Shown here one piece after another: positions 46,832 through 59,683 of a stretch of 64,000 nucleotides of DNA. The position numbers and the translations under genes are program-made. The stretch lies in the NCBI GenBank assembly GCA_037043455.1, contig JAWPHD010010295.1, positions 31,114 to 95,113 on the forward strand, written 5' to 3'. Source of the stretch: Cyrtodaria siliqua. Its lineage: Eukaryota > Mollusca > Bivalvia > Adapedonta > Hiatellidae. The first letter of the stretch is position 1. Each line of letters starts with the position of its first letter. The notes under the pieces were generated by a model. That model saw only the letters and a program-made list of their open reading frames with translations. It was not told the DNA's origin and searched no databases.

Positions 46832-49800
46832 ATAGTGTCTGGATAGACTGACATAACTGATGGATAGGCTGACACTCTACCATACTATTGGACAGACTGA
46901 CACTATACATTACTGCTGGATAGGCTGACACTATACATTACTGTTGGATAGGATGACACTATACCATACTGCTGGATAGGCTGACACTATACCATACTGC
47001 TGGACAGACTGACACTATACATTACTGCTGGATAGGCTGACACTATACATTATTGTTGGTTAGGATGACACTTTACAATACTGTTGGATAGGATGACAGT
47101 ATACAATACTGCTGGACAGGCTGACACTATACCATACTGCTGGACAGACTGACACTATACCATACTGCTGGATAGGCTGACACTATACCATACTGCTGGA
47201 TAGGCTGACACTATATCATACTGTTGGACAGACTGACACTATACATTACTGTTGGATAGGATGACACTATACCATACTGCTGGATAGGCTGACACTATAC
47301 CATACTGCTGGATAGGCTGACACTATACCATACTGCTGGACAGGCTGACACTATACATTACTGTTGGACATGTTGACACTATATATTATTGCTGGAGAGG
47401 ATGACACTATACACTACTGCTGGATAGGCTGACTCTATACCATACTGTTGGTTGGATAGGCTGACATTATACCATACTGTTGGATAGGCGGACACTATAC
47501 CATATTGTTGGACAGGCTGACACTATACGATATTGTTGGACAGGCTGTCACTATGTTTTACTGTTGGATAGGCTGACACTATACATTACTGCTGGATATG
47601 TTGAAACTATACATTACTGCTGGATATGCTGACACTATACCATACTGATGGATAGGCTGACACTATACCATACTGCTGGACAGGCTGACACTATACTTTA
47701 CTGCTGGACAGGCTGACACTATACATTACTTTTGGATAGGCTGCCACTATACATTACTTCTGGATAGGCTGACACTATACATTACTGTTGGATAGGATGA
47801 CACTATATGATACTGTTGGACAGGCTGACACTATACATTACTGCTGGACAGGCTGACACTATACATTACTGTTGAATAAGATGACACTATACCATATTGT
47901 CGTATAGGCTGACACTATACCATACTGCTGGATAGGCTGACACTATACCATACTGCTGGATAGGCTGACACTATACCATACTGCTGGATAGGATGACACT
48001 ATACCTTACTGCTGGACAGACTGACACTATATCATACTGCTGAACAGGCTGATACTATACCATGCTTTTTGATAGGCTGACACTTATATTACTGCTGGAC
48101 GGGCTGACACTATATCATACTGTTGGATAAGCTGACACTACACATTATTGCTGGATAGGCTGACACTATACATTACTGCTGGACTGGCTGACACTATACC
48201 ATACTGTTGGATAGACTGACACTATACCATACTGTTGGACAGACTGACTCTATACATTACTGCTGGATAGGTTGACACTATACATTACTGTTGGACTGGC
48301 TGACACTATACATTACTTCTGGACAGGCTGACACTATACCATACTGTTGGATAGACTGACACTATACATTACTGCTGGATAGGCTGACACTATATCATAC
48401 TGTTGGATAGACTGACACTATATCATACTGCTGGACAGTCTGACACTATTGATTACTGTTGGATAGGCTAACACTATACCATATTGCTAGACAGGCAGAC
48501 ACAATACCATATTGCTGGATAGGCTGACACTATACTTAACTGCTGGATATATTGACACTATACCATATTGCTGGATAGGTTGACACTATACATTACTGTA
48601 GGACATGCTGACACGATATCATACTGCTGGATAGGCTGACACTATACCATATTGCTGAATATGCTGAAACTATGCCATACTACTGGATAGGCTGATACAT
48701 TACTGTTGGATAGGCTGACACTATTCATTACTGCTGGATAGGCTGACACTATACCATACTGCTGGACAGGCTGACACTATACCATACTGCTTGACAGGCT
48801 GACACTATACATTACTGTTGGACAGGATGACACTATACATTACTGCTGGACAGGATGACACTATACATTACTGCTTGATAGGCTGACACTATACCATCCC
48901 TAGTGAAAATAAGGTACAGTAATTGGAATTCCTCTGGAACTTCAGATGGAATTACAGTTAAATTCCAGTGGTACATTTCAACAGAATTCTACTGAAATTC
49001 TAAATTCAATTAAATACCACTGGAATTCCATTGACCTTTTCACTGTGTGGAATTTGTCACTGGAATTTGGTGGAATTTTGTTCTTTTAATTCCACTGGAA
49101 TTCCAGTATGTTAATGGAATGCCAGTGTAAGTGGAATTTTGTTCTTTGGTTCCAGTGGAATTCCAGTCAGGAATCAAATTTCAGTGAAATACCACTGGAA
49201 TTCGAGATCCATTTACACTGGGGATACTGTTGGACAGGCTGACACTATACATTACTGCTGGACAGCCTGACACTATACATTATTGTTGGATAGGCTGACA
49301 CTATACCATACTGCTGGACAGGCTGACTCTATACCATACTGTTGGATAGGCTGACTCTATACATTACTGTTGGATAGGATGACACTATATGATACTGTTG
49401 GACAGGCTGACACTATACATTACTGCTGACAGGCTGACACTATACATTATTGTTGGATAGACTGACACTATACCATACTGCTGGACAGGCTATGACACTA
49501 CCATACTGTTGGATTGGATGGCACTATACCATACTGCTGGACAGATTGACACTATCTCATACTGATGGACAGGCTAATAATATACCATACTGTTGGATAG
49601 GCTGACACTTTACATTACTGTTGGACAGATGACACTATACCATACTGTTGGATAAGCTGACTCTGTACATTATTGCTGAATAGGCTGACACTATACATTA
49701 CTGCTGGACAGGCTGACTATACATTATTGCTGGATAGGCTGACACTATACATTACTGCTGGACAGGCTGACTCTACACCATACTGTTGGATAGACTGACA

Positions 49801-50117
49801 CTATATCAGACTGCTGGACAGGCTGACACTATACATAACTGTTGGATAGGCTGACACTATACCATATTGCTGGACAGGCTGACACAATACCATATTGCTG
49901 GATAGGCTGACACTATACATAACTGCTGGATAGATTGACACTATACCATATTGCTGGATAGGCTGACATTACTGTAGGCCAGGCTGACACTATATCATAC
50001 TGCTGGATAGGCTGACACTATTCCATACTGTTGGATAGGCAGACACTATACCATACTGCTGGATAGGCTGAAACTATGCCATACTGCTGGATAGGCTGAC
50101 ACTATACCATACTGCTC
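46832..50117 (+). repeat. 28-bp minisatellite, split by a MITE
   Basis: About 105 copies of the unit GGATAGGCTGACACTATACC plus ATACTGCT, with alternating GATAGG/GACAGG and CCATACT/CATTACT variants. Interrupted at 48898-49223. The flank 50118-50285 is plain sequence with a CAGACATCTACCAGAG motif repeated loosely. Confidence 0.92.
48898..49223. mobile_element. 326-bp MITE in the 28-bp minisatellite
   Basis: Ends CCCTAGTGAAAAT and, inverted, CCCCAGTGTAAAT match at 11 of 13 bases. AT flanks both sides (48896-48897, 49224-49225), and removing one copy restores the repeat unit CCATACTG. The interior is full of CACTGGAATTCCAGT-like palindromes. Confidence 0.75.
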
Positions 50118-50943
50118 GTAACTTTCGAGTCTTTGCTTGTAACTATCAGGTCTTTAGACCACACATCTACAAGAGTGTCTGGTCTCTGGTATTCTACTGC
50201 CAGACATCTACCAGAGACGGTGCTTGTAAATGTCTGGTGTCTTGTATTCTATGGCCATATATCAGGTTTGTTTGCTTTTGGCTTCTCTAGATACACTATA
50301 TAACACCCGGGGATATATAACACAGGGGATATATAACATCCAGGGATATATAACACCCAGGGATATGTAACACCCAGGGATATATAACACCTACTGATAT
50401 GTAACATCCAGGGATATATAACACCCGGGGATATATAACACCCAGGGATATATAACACCCGGGGGTATATTACACCGGGGGTATATAACACCCAGGGATA
50501 TATAACACCCGGGGATATATAACACCCAGGGATATATAACACCCAGGGATATATAACACCCTGGGATATATAACACTCGGGGATATATAACACCCGGGGA
50601 TATATAACACCCGGGGATATATAATACCCGGGGATATATAACACCTAGGGATATATAACACTGGGGGATATATAACACCTGGGGATATATAACACCCTGG
50701 GATATATAACACCCAGGGATATATAACACCCAGGGATATATAACACCCAGGTATATATAACACCTTGGGATATATGACACCTAGGGATATATAAAAACGG
50801 GGAATATATAGCACCCAGGGATATATAACACCCAGCGATATATAACACCCAGCGATATATAACACCTGGGGATATATAACACTCAGGGATATATAACACC
50901 CAGGGATATATAACACCCAGGAATATATAACACCCAGGGATGT

Positions 50944-51136
50944 ACTGTGAAATCATTAATATTTGTGGGGATTACATTTCGTTGATTTCGTACTTGACCA
51001 GAACCACGAAATAAATCCCCACAAATGGTTAATGCACATAAGTTTAAATAATGTGTACGAAAGCGGCCTTGATTCCGAACCCATAATGTACAGTACCGCA
51101 TAACAAAAAAAGAAAAGTTGAGTTTTCAAAGCCAGT
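50944..51136. repeat. Spacer in the 17-bp array, first copy
   Basis: Begins TACTGTGAAATCATTAATAT, a MITE-like end, and includes CCCCACAAATGGTTAATGCA and GAAAGCGGCCTTGATTC, which recur in the second spacer. Confidence 0.65.
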
Positions 51137-51732
51137 GTAACACCCAGGGATATATAACACCCGGGGACATATAACAACCGGGATATATAACAACCGGGAT
51201 ATATAATATCGGGGGATATATAACACCCGAGGATATATAACACCGGGGATATATAACACCCGGGGATATATAACACCCGGGGACATATAACAACCGGGAT
51301 ATATAACAACCGGGATATATAACATCTGGGGATATATAACACCCGAGGATATATAACACCCGGGGATATATAACACCCGGGGATATATAACAATTGGGGA
51401 TATATAACAGCCGAGGATATATAACAGCCAGGGATATATAACACCCGGGGATATATAACACCTGGGATATATAACACCTGGGGATATATAACACCCGGGA
51501 TATATAACAACCGAGGATATATAACAGCCAGGGATATATAACAACTGGGGAAATATAACACCTGGTATATATAACACCTGGGGATATATAACACCCGGGA
51601 TATATAACACCTGGGAATATATAACACTGTGGGTGTATAACACCCGGGGATATATAACACCTGGGGATTTTTAACACCCTGGGATATAAAAGACCCGGGG
51701 ATATATAACACCCAGGGATATATAACACCCAG

Positions 51733-52487
51733 AAACACAAAATAAATACCCACAAATGGTTAATGCACAGAAGTTTAAATAATGTGTACGAAAGCGGCCT
51801 TGATTCGGAACCCATAATGTACAGTACCGTATAACAAAAAAACAAAGAGTTGAGTTTTCAAAGCCAGTATGCCGATGTTTACGTTCACAGTTGTGTACTA
51901 GTAAATGTTCACGAATGGTATTAACGTTTGTTATCGTTGTCATTAATTACCGAGTACTTGGTAGTATTTGTTCGACAACTGGGTGGGTTCTCAATGAATT
52001 GAACATGGACATTATTTGTTATATTTTATCAACAAGAATATACTAGAAACGGACAGAACACGAATAAAAAGAATCTGTTTTGAAAACAAAACAAAAGCTT
52101 TTCATTGACTCGAGCGGTATTGGCCGAGATAAAAACTGAGTAGCAAATCAATAACCGGTCAAACTTGCGTCAAAAGCATGACCGATTGCTAGAGTTAACA
52201 GGAAACAATTAGCAAGTAAGATCAATGGTGTCGGACGTAAATCTCCGTTAATTCGATGTGTTTAATGTTAAATGACGAATGGTTAATTGGGCAATTTGAC
52301 ATGAGGCAGGAAATGTGTGATGTAATCGCCAGACAGGTCTGCCAGACTTTTTTTCACTAGGCTATCAGGGACAAATTTACGGATTTTTTTCTCAAAATCA
52401 GAAATGCGCAAATTTACGGCCCCTCGAAATTGTCTTTTAGAAAGAACCTCGAAATTTAATGTCCACGAAAAAAAAAAAATCCACAAT
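51733..52487. repeat. Spacer in the 17-bp array, second copy plus unassigned DNA
   Basis: 51733-51880 repeats the first spacer from CACAAAATAAATACCCAC to GTTTTCAAAGCCAGT. The remainder, 51880-52487, is unassigned AT-rich sequence with two CAAATTTACGG phrases. Confidence 0.65.
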
Positions 52488-54036
52488 ATAACACCCAGGG
52501 ATATATAACACCCGGGGATATATAACAACCGGGATATATAACAACCGGGATATATAACACCTGAGGATATATAACACCCGGGGATATATAACACCCGGGG
52601 ATATATAACAATTGGGGATATATAACAACAGAGGATATATAACAGCCAGGGATATATAACACCCGGGAATATATAATACCTGGGATATATAACACCTGGG
52701 GATATATAACACCCGGGATATATAACAACAGAGAATATATAACAGCCAGGGATATATAACAACTGGGGATATATAACACCTGGGATATATAACACCTGGG
52801 GATATATAACACCCGGGATATATATAACACTGTGGGTGTATAACACCTGGGGATATATAACACCTGGGGATTTTTAACACCCTGGGATATAAAAGACCCG
52901 GGGATATATAACAGCCAGGGATATATAACACCCGAGGATATATAACACCCGGGGATATATAACACCCTTGGATATATAACACCTGGGATATATAACACCT
53001 GGGGATATATAACACCCGGGATATATATAACACTGTGGGTGTATAACACCTGGGGATATATAACACCTGGGGATTTTTAACACCCTGGGATATAAAAGAC
53101 CCGGGGATATATAACAGCCAGGGATATATAACACCCGAGGATATATAACACCCGGGGATATATAACACCCGAGGATATATAACAATTGGGGATATATAAC
53201 AACTGAGGATATATAACAGCCAGGGATATAACACCCGGGGATATATAACACCTGGGATATATAACACCTTGGGATATATAACAGCCAGGGATATATAACA
53301 ACTGGGGATATATAACACCTGGGATATATAACACCTTGGGATATATAACACCCGGGATATATAACACCCGGGATATATAACACCCGGGAATATATAACAC
53401 TGTGGGTGTATAGCACCCGGGGATATATAACACCTGGGGATTTTTAACACCCTGGGATATAAAAGACCCGGGGATATATAACACCCAGGGATATATAACA
53501 CCCAGGAATATATAACACCGAGGATATATAACACACGGGGATATATAACACCCAGGGATATATAACACCTGGTATATATAACACCCGGGGATATATAACA
53601 CCCGGGGATATATAAACCTGGGTATATATAACACCTGGGGATATATAACAGCCAGGGATATATAGCACCCGGGTATATATAACACCTGGGATATATAAAA
53701 CACCAGGCGATATATAACACCCGGGGATATATAACACACAGGGATATTTAACACACAGGGATATATAACGGCCAGGGATATATAACACCCGGGGATATAT
53801 GACACCTGGGATATATAACACCCAGGGATATATAACACCCGGGGATATATATAATACCCGGGGATATATAACACACAGGGATATATAACAACCAGGGATG
53901 TATAACACCAAGGGATATATAACAACCAGGAATATATAACACCCGGGGATATATAACACCCTGGGATATATAGCACACAGGGATATACGTGTATAACACC
54001 CGGGGATATATAACACCTGTGGATATATAACACCCA

Positions 54037-54375
54037 GCAATATCCAATTTTCTGTTAAAGTAAAACATAAATGTCCAGCAATTCATTCTTGTCCTAAGCG
54101 TTTTGTAAGGGAAGTTTTGTTTTGCCCAAAACTGCTAGGGCATATATGATATGTCTGAATACAGACCAATATAACTGCATCACCACCAGATTGATAGAAA
54201 TAGCTGAAACAAATATAGACATACTAGGCAAACGTAGACATACTAGGAGTGTAGACTTGTATATAGCAATCTTTATAAAAGGTTGCCATCAGAACTTTAC
54301 ATTCCTAGGAAACTATAAATATCATTGCAATTCTTATTTCCCTAGAAAGTTGGTTTTTTAACATATGCTGTCATT
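54037..54375. other. Unassigned stretch before the palindrome element
   Basis: No repeat or gene recognised; a short ACATACTAGG phrase occurs twice. Confidence 0.5.
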
Positions 54376-54397
54376 TGGCAAGCCAAAGTGGTTTTTA

Positions 54398-54590
54398 TTC
54401 GGTAATTTCCGATATCGGGAATAAAATTCCATCGGAAATTAACAATACCGATATCGAAAATGAAATCTTATTTCCGATATCGAAAATATATTTTCCATTA
54501 AAGGGAATTGTATTTCCGATATCGAAAATAGGGTTTTATTTTCCGTTAACGGAATTGTGTATTTGCGATATCGAAAATTGGTCACAGAAA
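54398..54590. repeat. Left palindrome array (GATATC type)
   Basis: About eight sites of the form TTTCCGATATCGRAAAT, plus one CCGTTAACGG, at intervals of roughly 20-40 bp. Many are perfect or near-perfect palindromes of 10-18 bp. Confidence 0.8.
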
Positions 54591-54913
54591 ATAAATACTT
54601 CCTGAGGCAGAAGTTCTCTTAGCGAATAGTTTGACGATAAATAGCGAAGGCAATATTGCACTTCGTGCGCTAGAACATGCATATATGAAGCAAGATGCAG
54701 ATGACTTTGTGCAAGACGTGGGGAGAAACTTCCTAAGAAGCCCAAGGATAATCTATTAAATTATTATTTTAATTATCCTATCTCAGATTTTTTTAAATAT
54801 CTGAAATGAAACTATTAGTTTTTACCGCTAATGATCCGAATCGGATATATTATTGGTTTATTATTATAATCGAGTATTGGTGTATTATGATTAGTTGCTT
54901 CATCATCATAAGA

Positions 54914-54991
54914 GGCTCGGTAGCTCAGTTGGTAGAGTGTTGGACCGAGGCAAAATCCATAGGTTCGAGTCCCGTTCCGGTCACAGTTTTT
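54914..54991 (+). ncRNA. tRNA-like Pol III unit (tRNA pseudogene or SINE head)
   Basis: The acceptor-like GGCTCGG is followed by a perfect A box TAGCTCAGTTGG, a perfect B box GGTTCGAGTCC and a TTTTT terminator at 54987-54991. D-stem GCTC/GAGT pairs. The anticodon arm does not fold into a 5-bp stem with a 7-base loop and lacks T33, and the acceptor has wobble pairs and one mismatch. So it may be transcribed but is unlikely to be a working tRNA. Confidence 0.6.
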
Positions 54992-55257
54992 GTTATGTGT
55001 GACTTAAACTGAGTTTGCCATAGGGTTGCAACTGTCTATTACGCCCATCTGTTTACATCTGACCAATAATTCTGTATAAAATAGCAAGTCGGATGCTCCC
55101 CGCACTCTCCTCCAACCCCCTCGCCCCATCCACCACCCCCTCTCACATACACACACACAACACGTAGACACCTGAATCCGCCCCTGGTTTTAAACACATA
55201 CATAGGATGCTGAACGGAATGAGGCTGTAGTGAGCCGTTATTGATTTAAAAATAATA

Positions 55258-55615
55258 CTTGTATTTCCGTTATCCTATTTCCGATATCGGATTTGTGTAG
55301 TTGATTTCCGTTATCGAAAATAGGCTTTTCCGATATCGAGAATAGCTTTTTTCGATAGCGGAAATTGCATTTTGATAACGGAAATTTTAATTTCGATATC
55401 GTAAATACAGCATTACCGATATCGGAAATCAATTCTGTTAACGGAAATTGCATTTTCAATAACGGAAATTGTAATTTTGTTATCGTAAATACAGCATTAC
55501 CGATATCGGAAATCAATTCTGTTAACGGAAATACAAATACCAATATCGGAGTTACAATTGCCGATATCGGAAATACAATTACCGTTAACGGAAATTGTAA
55601 TTCCGATGACCGAAA
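55258..55615. repeat. Right palindrome array (GATATC and GTTAAC types)
   Basis: Some fifteen sites alternate between CCGATATCGG, CCGTTATCG and CTGTTAACGG with a regular spacing of about 20-25 bp. The phrase ACAGCATTACCGATATCGGA occurs twice, about 76 bp apart. Confidence 0.82.
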
Positions 55616-55645
55616 TTGACGAATAAAAACCTCTTTGGCTTGCCA

Positions 55646-56019
55646 TACTGTCTGGAGTTTTATTCCTTTTGATTTGAAAGAAATGCCACTAGTGTCAGTA
55701 TGCACTTGTTGACCTGTCCAGGTAGAATGGGGTAAATATATGTAGGAATTGGTAGAATACCAGAGATAAGGTACACATTTCTAACTGCTTCCCAATGTGG
55801 CCATAATAATCCCAGACTAATACCTCATACATTTATGTCATCCAAAAATATGTCCTCTTTTTATAAAAGCTTTAGTAAATAGATGGGTTTGTGTGAAGAC
55901 GTATTAAGCCACGCATACACACCAGGCGGTCAGAATGACCGTCATGTGGATGCAATGCTTTGTAAAGAGTTAACTATGGCGGAAATAACAACTATTTTGC
56001 AGAAGATTTCTATATTATT
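55646..56019. other. Unassigned stretch after the palindrome element
   Basis: No repeat family recognised. An open frame at 55883 runs into the family C 5' end, so it is not a gene. Confidence 0.5.
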
Positions 56020-57150
56020 AGCTTTACTGGCCAAGGGCCAGCAGAGCTTATGGGATGGCGAGTTGTCTGTCGTCCGTCTCCGTCATCCATTGTTCATCCA
56101 TTGTCCATCGTCCGTCGTTAACTTTTGGTCCTCGTTAAGACGATAGGAGCCAGAGTCGGACCAGTAACAGCGGAGTTAGTGGCCCTTGATTTAGTTAAAA
56201 TGCTACATTTTGTCTCGGTAAGATGGTAGGTGCCTTCATTTTTCAATTGATCCTTTACCAAACTTTACCAGATTGTTAATATCAATGAAAGCTCGGACAA
56301 GTTGAAAACGAGCCAGATCAGATCAGTTACAGTGAGTTATGGCCCTTGATTTTGGTTAAAAATGCTATATTTTGCCTTGATACGATAGGGCCTTCAGTTT
56401 TTCATCAGATCTTTACATAACTTTACCAGATTTTTAAAAACAATGTTTTTATTATATATTGCATTTCTTTTGTTTAATGTTTTGTTTAATTTTTGTTGTT
56501 TTTTTTTCGTTGTTTTTTTTGTTTTGTTTTAAATTTTGTATTATTATTAGTAAATTTTAGCTCTACGAGGCCTTATGGGATGGTGAGTTGTCCGTCGTCC
56601 GTCGTCGTCGTCCGTTTACTTTTGCTCGTTAAGATGATAGGGCCTTCATTTGTCATCCGATCTTTACCAAACTTCTAACAGATTGTTTTTATCAATGAAA
56701 GCTCGGGACAAGTTCGAAAACCAGCCAGATCGGACCAGTAACAGCGGAGTTATGGCCCTTGATTTAGTTAAAAATGCTATATTTTGCCTCGTTAGGACGA
56801 TAGGACATTCATTCTTCATCCCATCTTTATCAAACTTTACCAGATTGTTAACATTGGTGAAAGCTCAGACAAGTTCGAAAACCAGCCAGATCGGACCAGT
56901 AACTGCGGAGTTATGGACCTTGATTTAGTTAAAAATGCTAATATTTTGCCTCGTTAAGACGACAGGGCCTTTATTTTCATCCGATATTTACCAAACTTTA
57001 CCAGATTGTTAATATTGGTGAAATCTCGGTAGAAGAACAAAAACCAGCCAGATCAGACCAGAAACTGCGGATTTATGGCCCTGTTGATTTAAATAAAAAC
57101 TGCTATATTTTGCCTTGTGAAGACGATAGGCCCTTCATTTTTCATCCTCC
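56020..57150 (+). mobile_element. Family C array with two 5' ends
   Basis: 5' ends at about 56022 (TTAGCTTTACTGGCCAAGGG) and 56556 (TTTTAGCTCTACGAGGCC), each followed by CCGTCGTCCGTC, then family C units. The 3' hairpin end is missing. The bases 57151-57260 are unassigned, with a GGGGCCCC-rich stretch. Confidence 0.7.
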
Positions 57151-57267
57151 CGTGTGGTTCTCGGGGGCCCCGTGACCAAACGGGGCAAAGAATAGGGCCA
57201 CTGCAGATCTCTTTGGAGGGATAGGCAGAGGGGTAGGAATCCCCCCAAATTCATGTTCATTTTATCA

Positions 57268-59428
57268 TTTTTAGCTCGACTATTCGAAGAATAAGAGAGC
57301 ATATGTAATCACCCCCGGGGTCGGCGTCGGCGTCGGTGGTTTTTACAAGTCTATATCTCTTACAATTCTATACCCTAAGCACAAACCAAATTTGCCCATT
57401 AGCTTCCTTATAGCATTATCGTAAGGGCTGCGTTAAGTAATTTTGGTTTCTGTAACACCTGGGCTCCCATGGAACCCAAATTTCTGATAGCCCTTAAAAT
57501 ATGTCTGTTTCACATCAAATTTTTGCGTGTAAGCTGTGTTTACAGGTCTATATCTCTTACATTTTTTTTGTCCTAGCTGAACTAAATTTTGGAATTGGTT
57601 TCCTTTATAGTATGTTGTGTAAAGGGTTGGATAAGTATTTTTTGTCTTCTGCAAATTCTGGGCTCCCATGGAACCCAAATTGTGATGGCCCATAAAATGC
57701 TGCAATAAAGGCAGATCTAGGTTTGCATGTAAGCATGTATATATCTATAATTTTTGGTTTGGGAGTTTCTTCTATAGCATTTTGCATCTTATTTCATAAC
57801 TTCACCCATATTGGGGCATGGGCTCCCGCCTCCCCACCGCCCCCCCACTCCCCACTCCCCAACCCTCCATAAACCCTTTATTTTTTTTTACATATTTTTT
57901 GTGTTGTTTTAGTCAATTCTTACACATATATCTTGCCCCCATCCCCACCCCCCACTTGAAACTCTATTTTTTTTTTTTTTACATATTTCTGTGTTGTTTT
58001 AGTCAATTCTTACACATATAGCACCACCCCCACCCCATCCCCCTTACTTGAAACTCATATTTCTGTGTTGCTTTTGTCAATTGTCCGTCTGTCCGTATTC
58101 CGTCCGTCATTCCGAAGTTTGTGTCCGGACTGTAACTTCACAACCCCTGCAGGGATTTTTAAATAACTTGGCACAAGTGATCACCATAACAAGATGATGT
58201 GTCGCGCGCAAATCCCAGTTCTGTACCTCAAAGAGCAAGTTTACATTTGAAGTTCATAGGTAAAAAAAAGGTACGCAATTTCGTGTCCGGGACCGTAACG
58301 TCACAACCTCTGCAGGGATTTTTAATGACTTGGCACAAGTGATCACCATAAACAAGGCGATGTGTCGCGCGCAAAACCCAGATCCCGTACCTCAAAGGTC
58401 AAGATTACACTTGAAGTTTATAGGTAAAAAACAGGTACGCAATTTCGTGTCCGGGAACCGTAACGTCACAACCCCTGCAGGGATTTTTAATGACTTGGCA
58501 CAAGTGATCACCATAACAAGGCGATGTGTCGCGCGCAAAACCCAGAATCCGTACCTCAAAGGTCAAGATTACACTTGAAGTTTATAGGTCAAAAACAGGT
58601 ACGCAATTTCGTGTACCGGACTGTAACGTCACAACCCCTGCAGGGAGTTTTTAAATTACTTGGCACAAGTGATCACCATTAACTAAGACGATGTGTCGCG
58701 CGCAAAAACCGAGGTCTTCAAGGATCAAGGTCACACTTGGAGGTCAAAAGTCAAATTGTGTCTCGGTCAATAACTCTGGCATTCATGGACGGATTTTCAA
58801 AAAAAACTTGGCACAAGTGCTCACCACAACAAGACGATGTGTCGCGCACAAAATCCAGGTCTGTGGCCCTAAGGTCAAGGTCACATTTAGAGGTCAAAGA
58901 GTCAAATTGTGCCCGGTCAGAATAACTTTTGCATGCCTGGACGGATTTTCAAATAACTTGGCACAAGTGCTCACCACAACCAAATGATGTCGTGCACAAT
59001 CCAGGTCCATGGCTCCAAGGTCAAGGTCATACTTAGAGGTCAAAGGACACTTCGGGGGCATTTATCACTTACAGTGATATTTCTTGTTGTTATATATTTT
59101 TGTGTTGTTTTGGTGAATTCTTACATAGCTTCTCTACACATATATGTTGCCCTCATCACCCCCACTCCCCACACCACCCACCCCCGCCTCTCCCCCACCC
59201 CCACCCCCCTCCCGACTGAAAACTCGATTTTCTTTTTATTTCTTTTTATTTTTTTACATATTTTCTGTGTTGTTTTGGTCAGTTCTTACACATAGCTATG
59301 TTGCACTCCCAACCCCACCCCAAATTGTTTTAGCCTTGTTTTCTGATGGTATGTACTAGCTATATAATTTATTATTCTCTGAAAAAACGAATAGTCAAGC
59401 TGCGCTGTTCTCCGACGAGCTCTTGTTT
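57268..59428 (+). mobile_element. Family D element 3 with nested family H units
   Basis: 5' TTTTTAGCTCGACTATTCGA at 57268; 3' CGAATAGTCAAGCTGCGCTG, hairpin and CTCTTGTT at 59428. Family H units occupy about 58084-59087, and family D sequence resumes after CTTGTT. Fewer T/C units than the other two copies. Confidence 0.75.
58084..59087 (+). mobile_element. Family H array nested in D element 3
   Basis: About five units of 170 bp with GGCACAAGTG, TCACCA and GTGTCGCGCGCAAAA. The 3' end is CACTTCGGGGGCATTTATCA, hairpin TATCACT/AGTGATA, then CTTGTT. The 5' hairpin is absent and the array starts within GTCCGTCTGTCCG. Confidence 0.7.
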
Positions 59429-59683
59429 TTTTTGTCTTAATTTTTTTTTTTTCTCATAAAGAAACCTTGGTATTGGGAGCTTAGGGACCCTTGTTGGATC
59501 AGTTTTACATAGAGTTATATAGGGAAGAACTTCAAAAATCTTCTTCTCATGAAAATACAAGAGATAAAAAGGGTTTAATATTTTTTATTTATTATCAGCT
59601 TTTGGATCCTCTACCAAGTTTGTTCAAATGTGTGAATCTGGGGTCAAATTTGGCCTCGTCCAGGCCCTCTTGGGCCTCTTGTT
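59429..59683 (+). repeat. Fragment related to the 29147 duplication, with a 3' element end
   Basis: TTTTACATAGAGTTATATAG, GATCCTCTACCAAGTTTG and TCTGGGGTCAAATTTGG match the 29147-30066 segment. It ends with CAGGCCCTCTTGGGCCTCTT and GTTT, the 3' hairpin end. Confidence 0.55.

Larger units (their letters stand above)
50286..54036 (-). repeat. 17-bp minisatellite in three blocks
   Basis: Unit GGGGATATATAACACCC, some 160 copies in blocks 50286-50943, 51137-51732 and 52488-54036. Because 17 is not a multiple of 3 and stops are rare on the minus strand, long open frames of 100-430 codons rich in Tyr-Ile-Pro-Gly-Cys appear there; they are artefacts of the repeat. The blocks share larger internal repeats, such as the CTGTGGGTGTATAACACC segment seen at 51608, 52830, 53033 and 53400. 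Confidence 0.92.
54376..55645. mobile_element. 1.27-kb element with terminal inverted repeats and palindrome arrays
   Basis: TGGCAAGCCAAAG at 54376 and CTTTGGCTTGCCA ending at 55645 are inverse complements; the match extends through GGTTTTTATTCG for 25 of 26 bases. Just inside both ends lie arrays built on CCGATATCGG and CCGTTAACGG. The middle carries a tRNA-like Pol III unit (54914-54991) and ordinary AT-rich DNA. No transposase is encoded and no clear target duplication is seen. I do not recognise the family. Confidence 0.7.

Noticed and set aside
50249..54086. Minus-strand open frames of up to 427 codons rich in Tyr, Ile, Pro, Gly and Cys
   Set aside because: They are translations of a 17-bp tandem repeat in all three frames; overlapping frames have the same composition and no domain.
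55883..56146. 87-codon frame starting MGLCEDVLSHAY
   Set aside because: It runs directly into the 5' hairpin of a family C element, so the frame is a chance fusion with repeat DNA.
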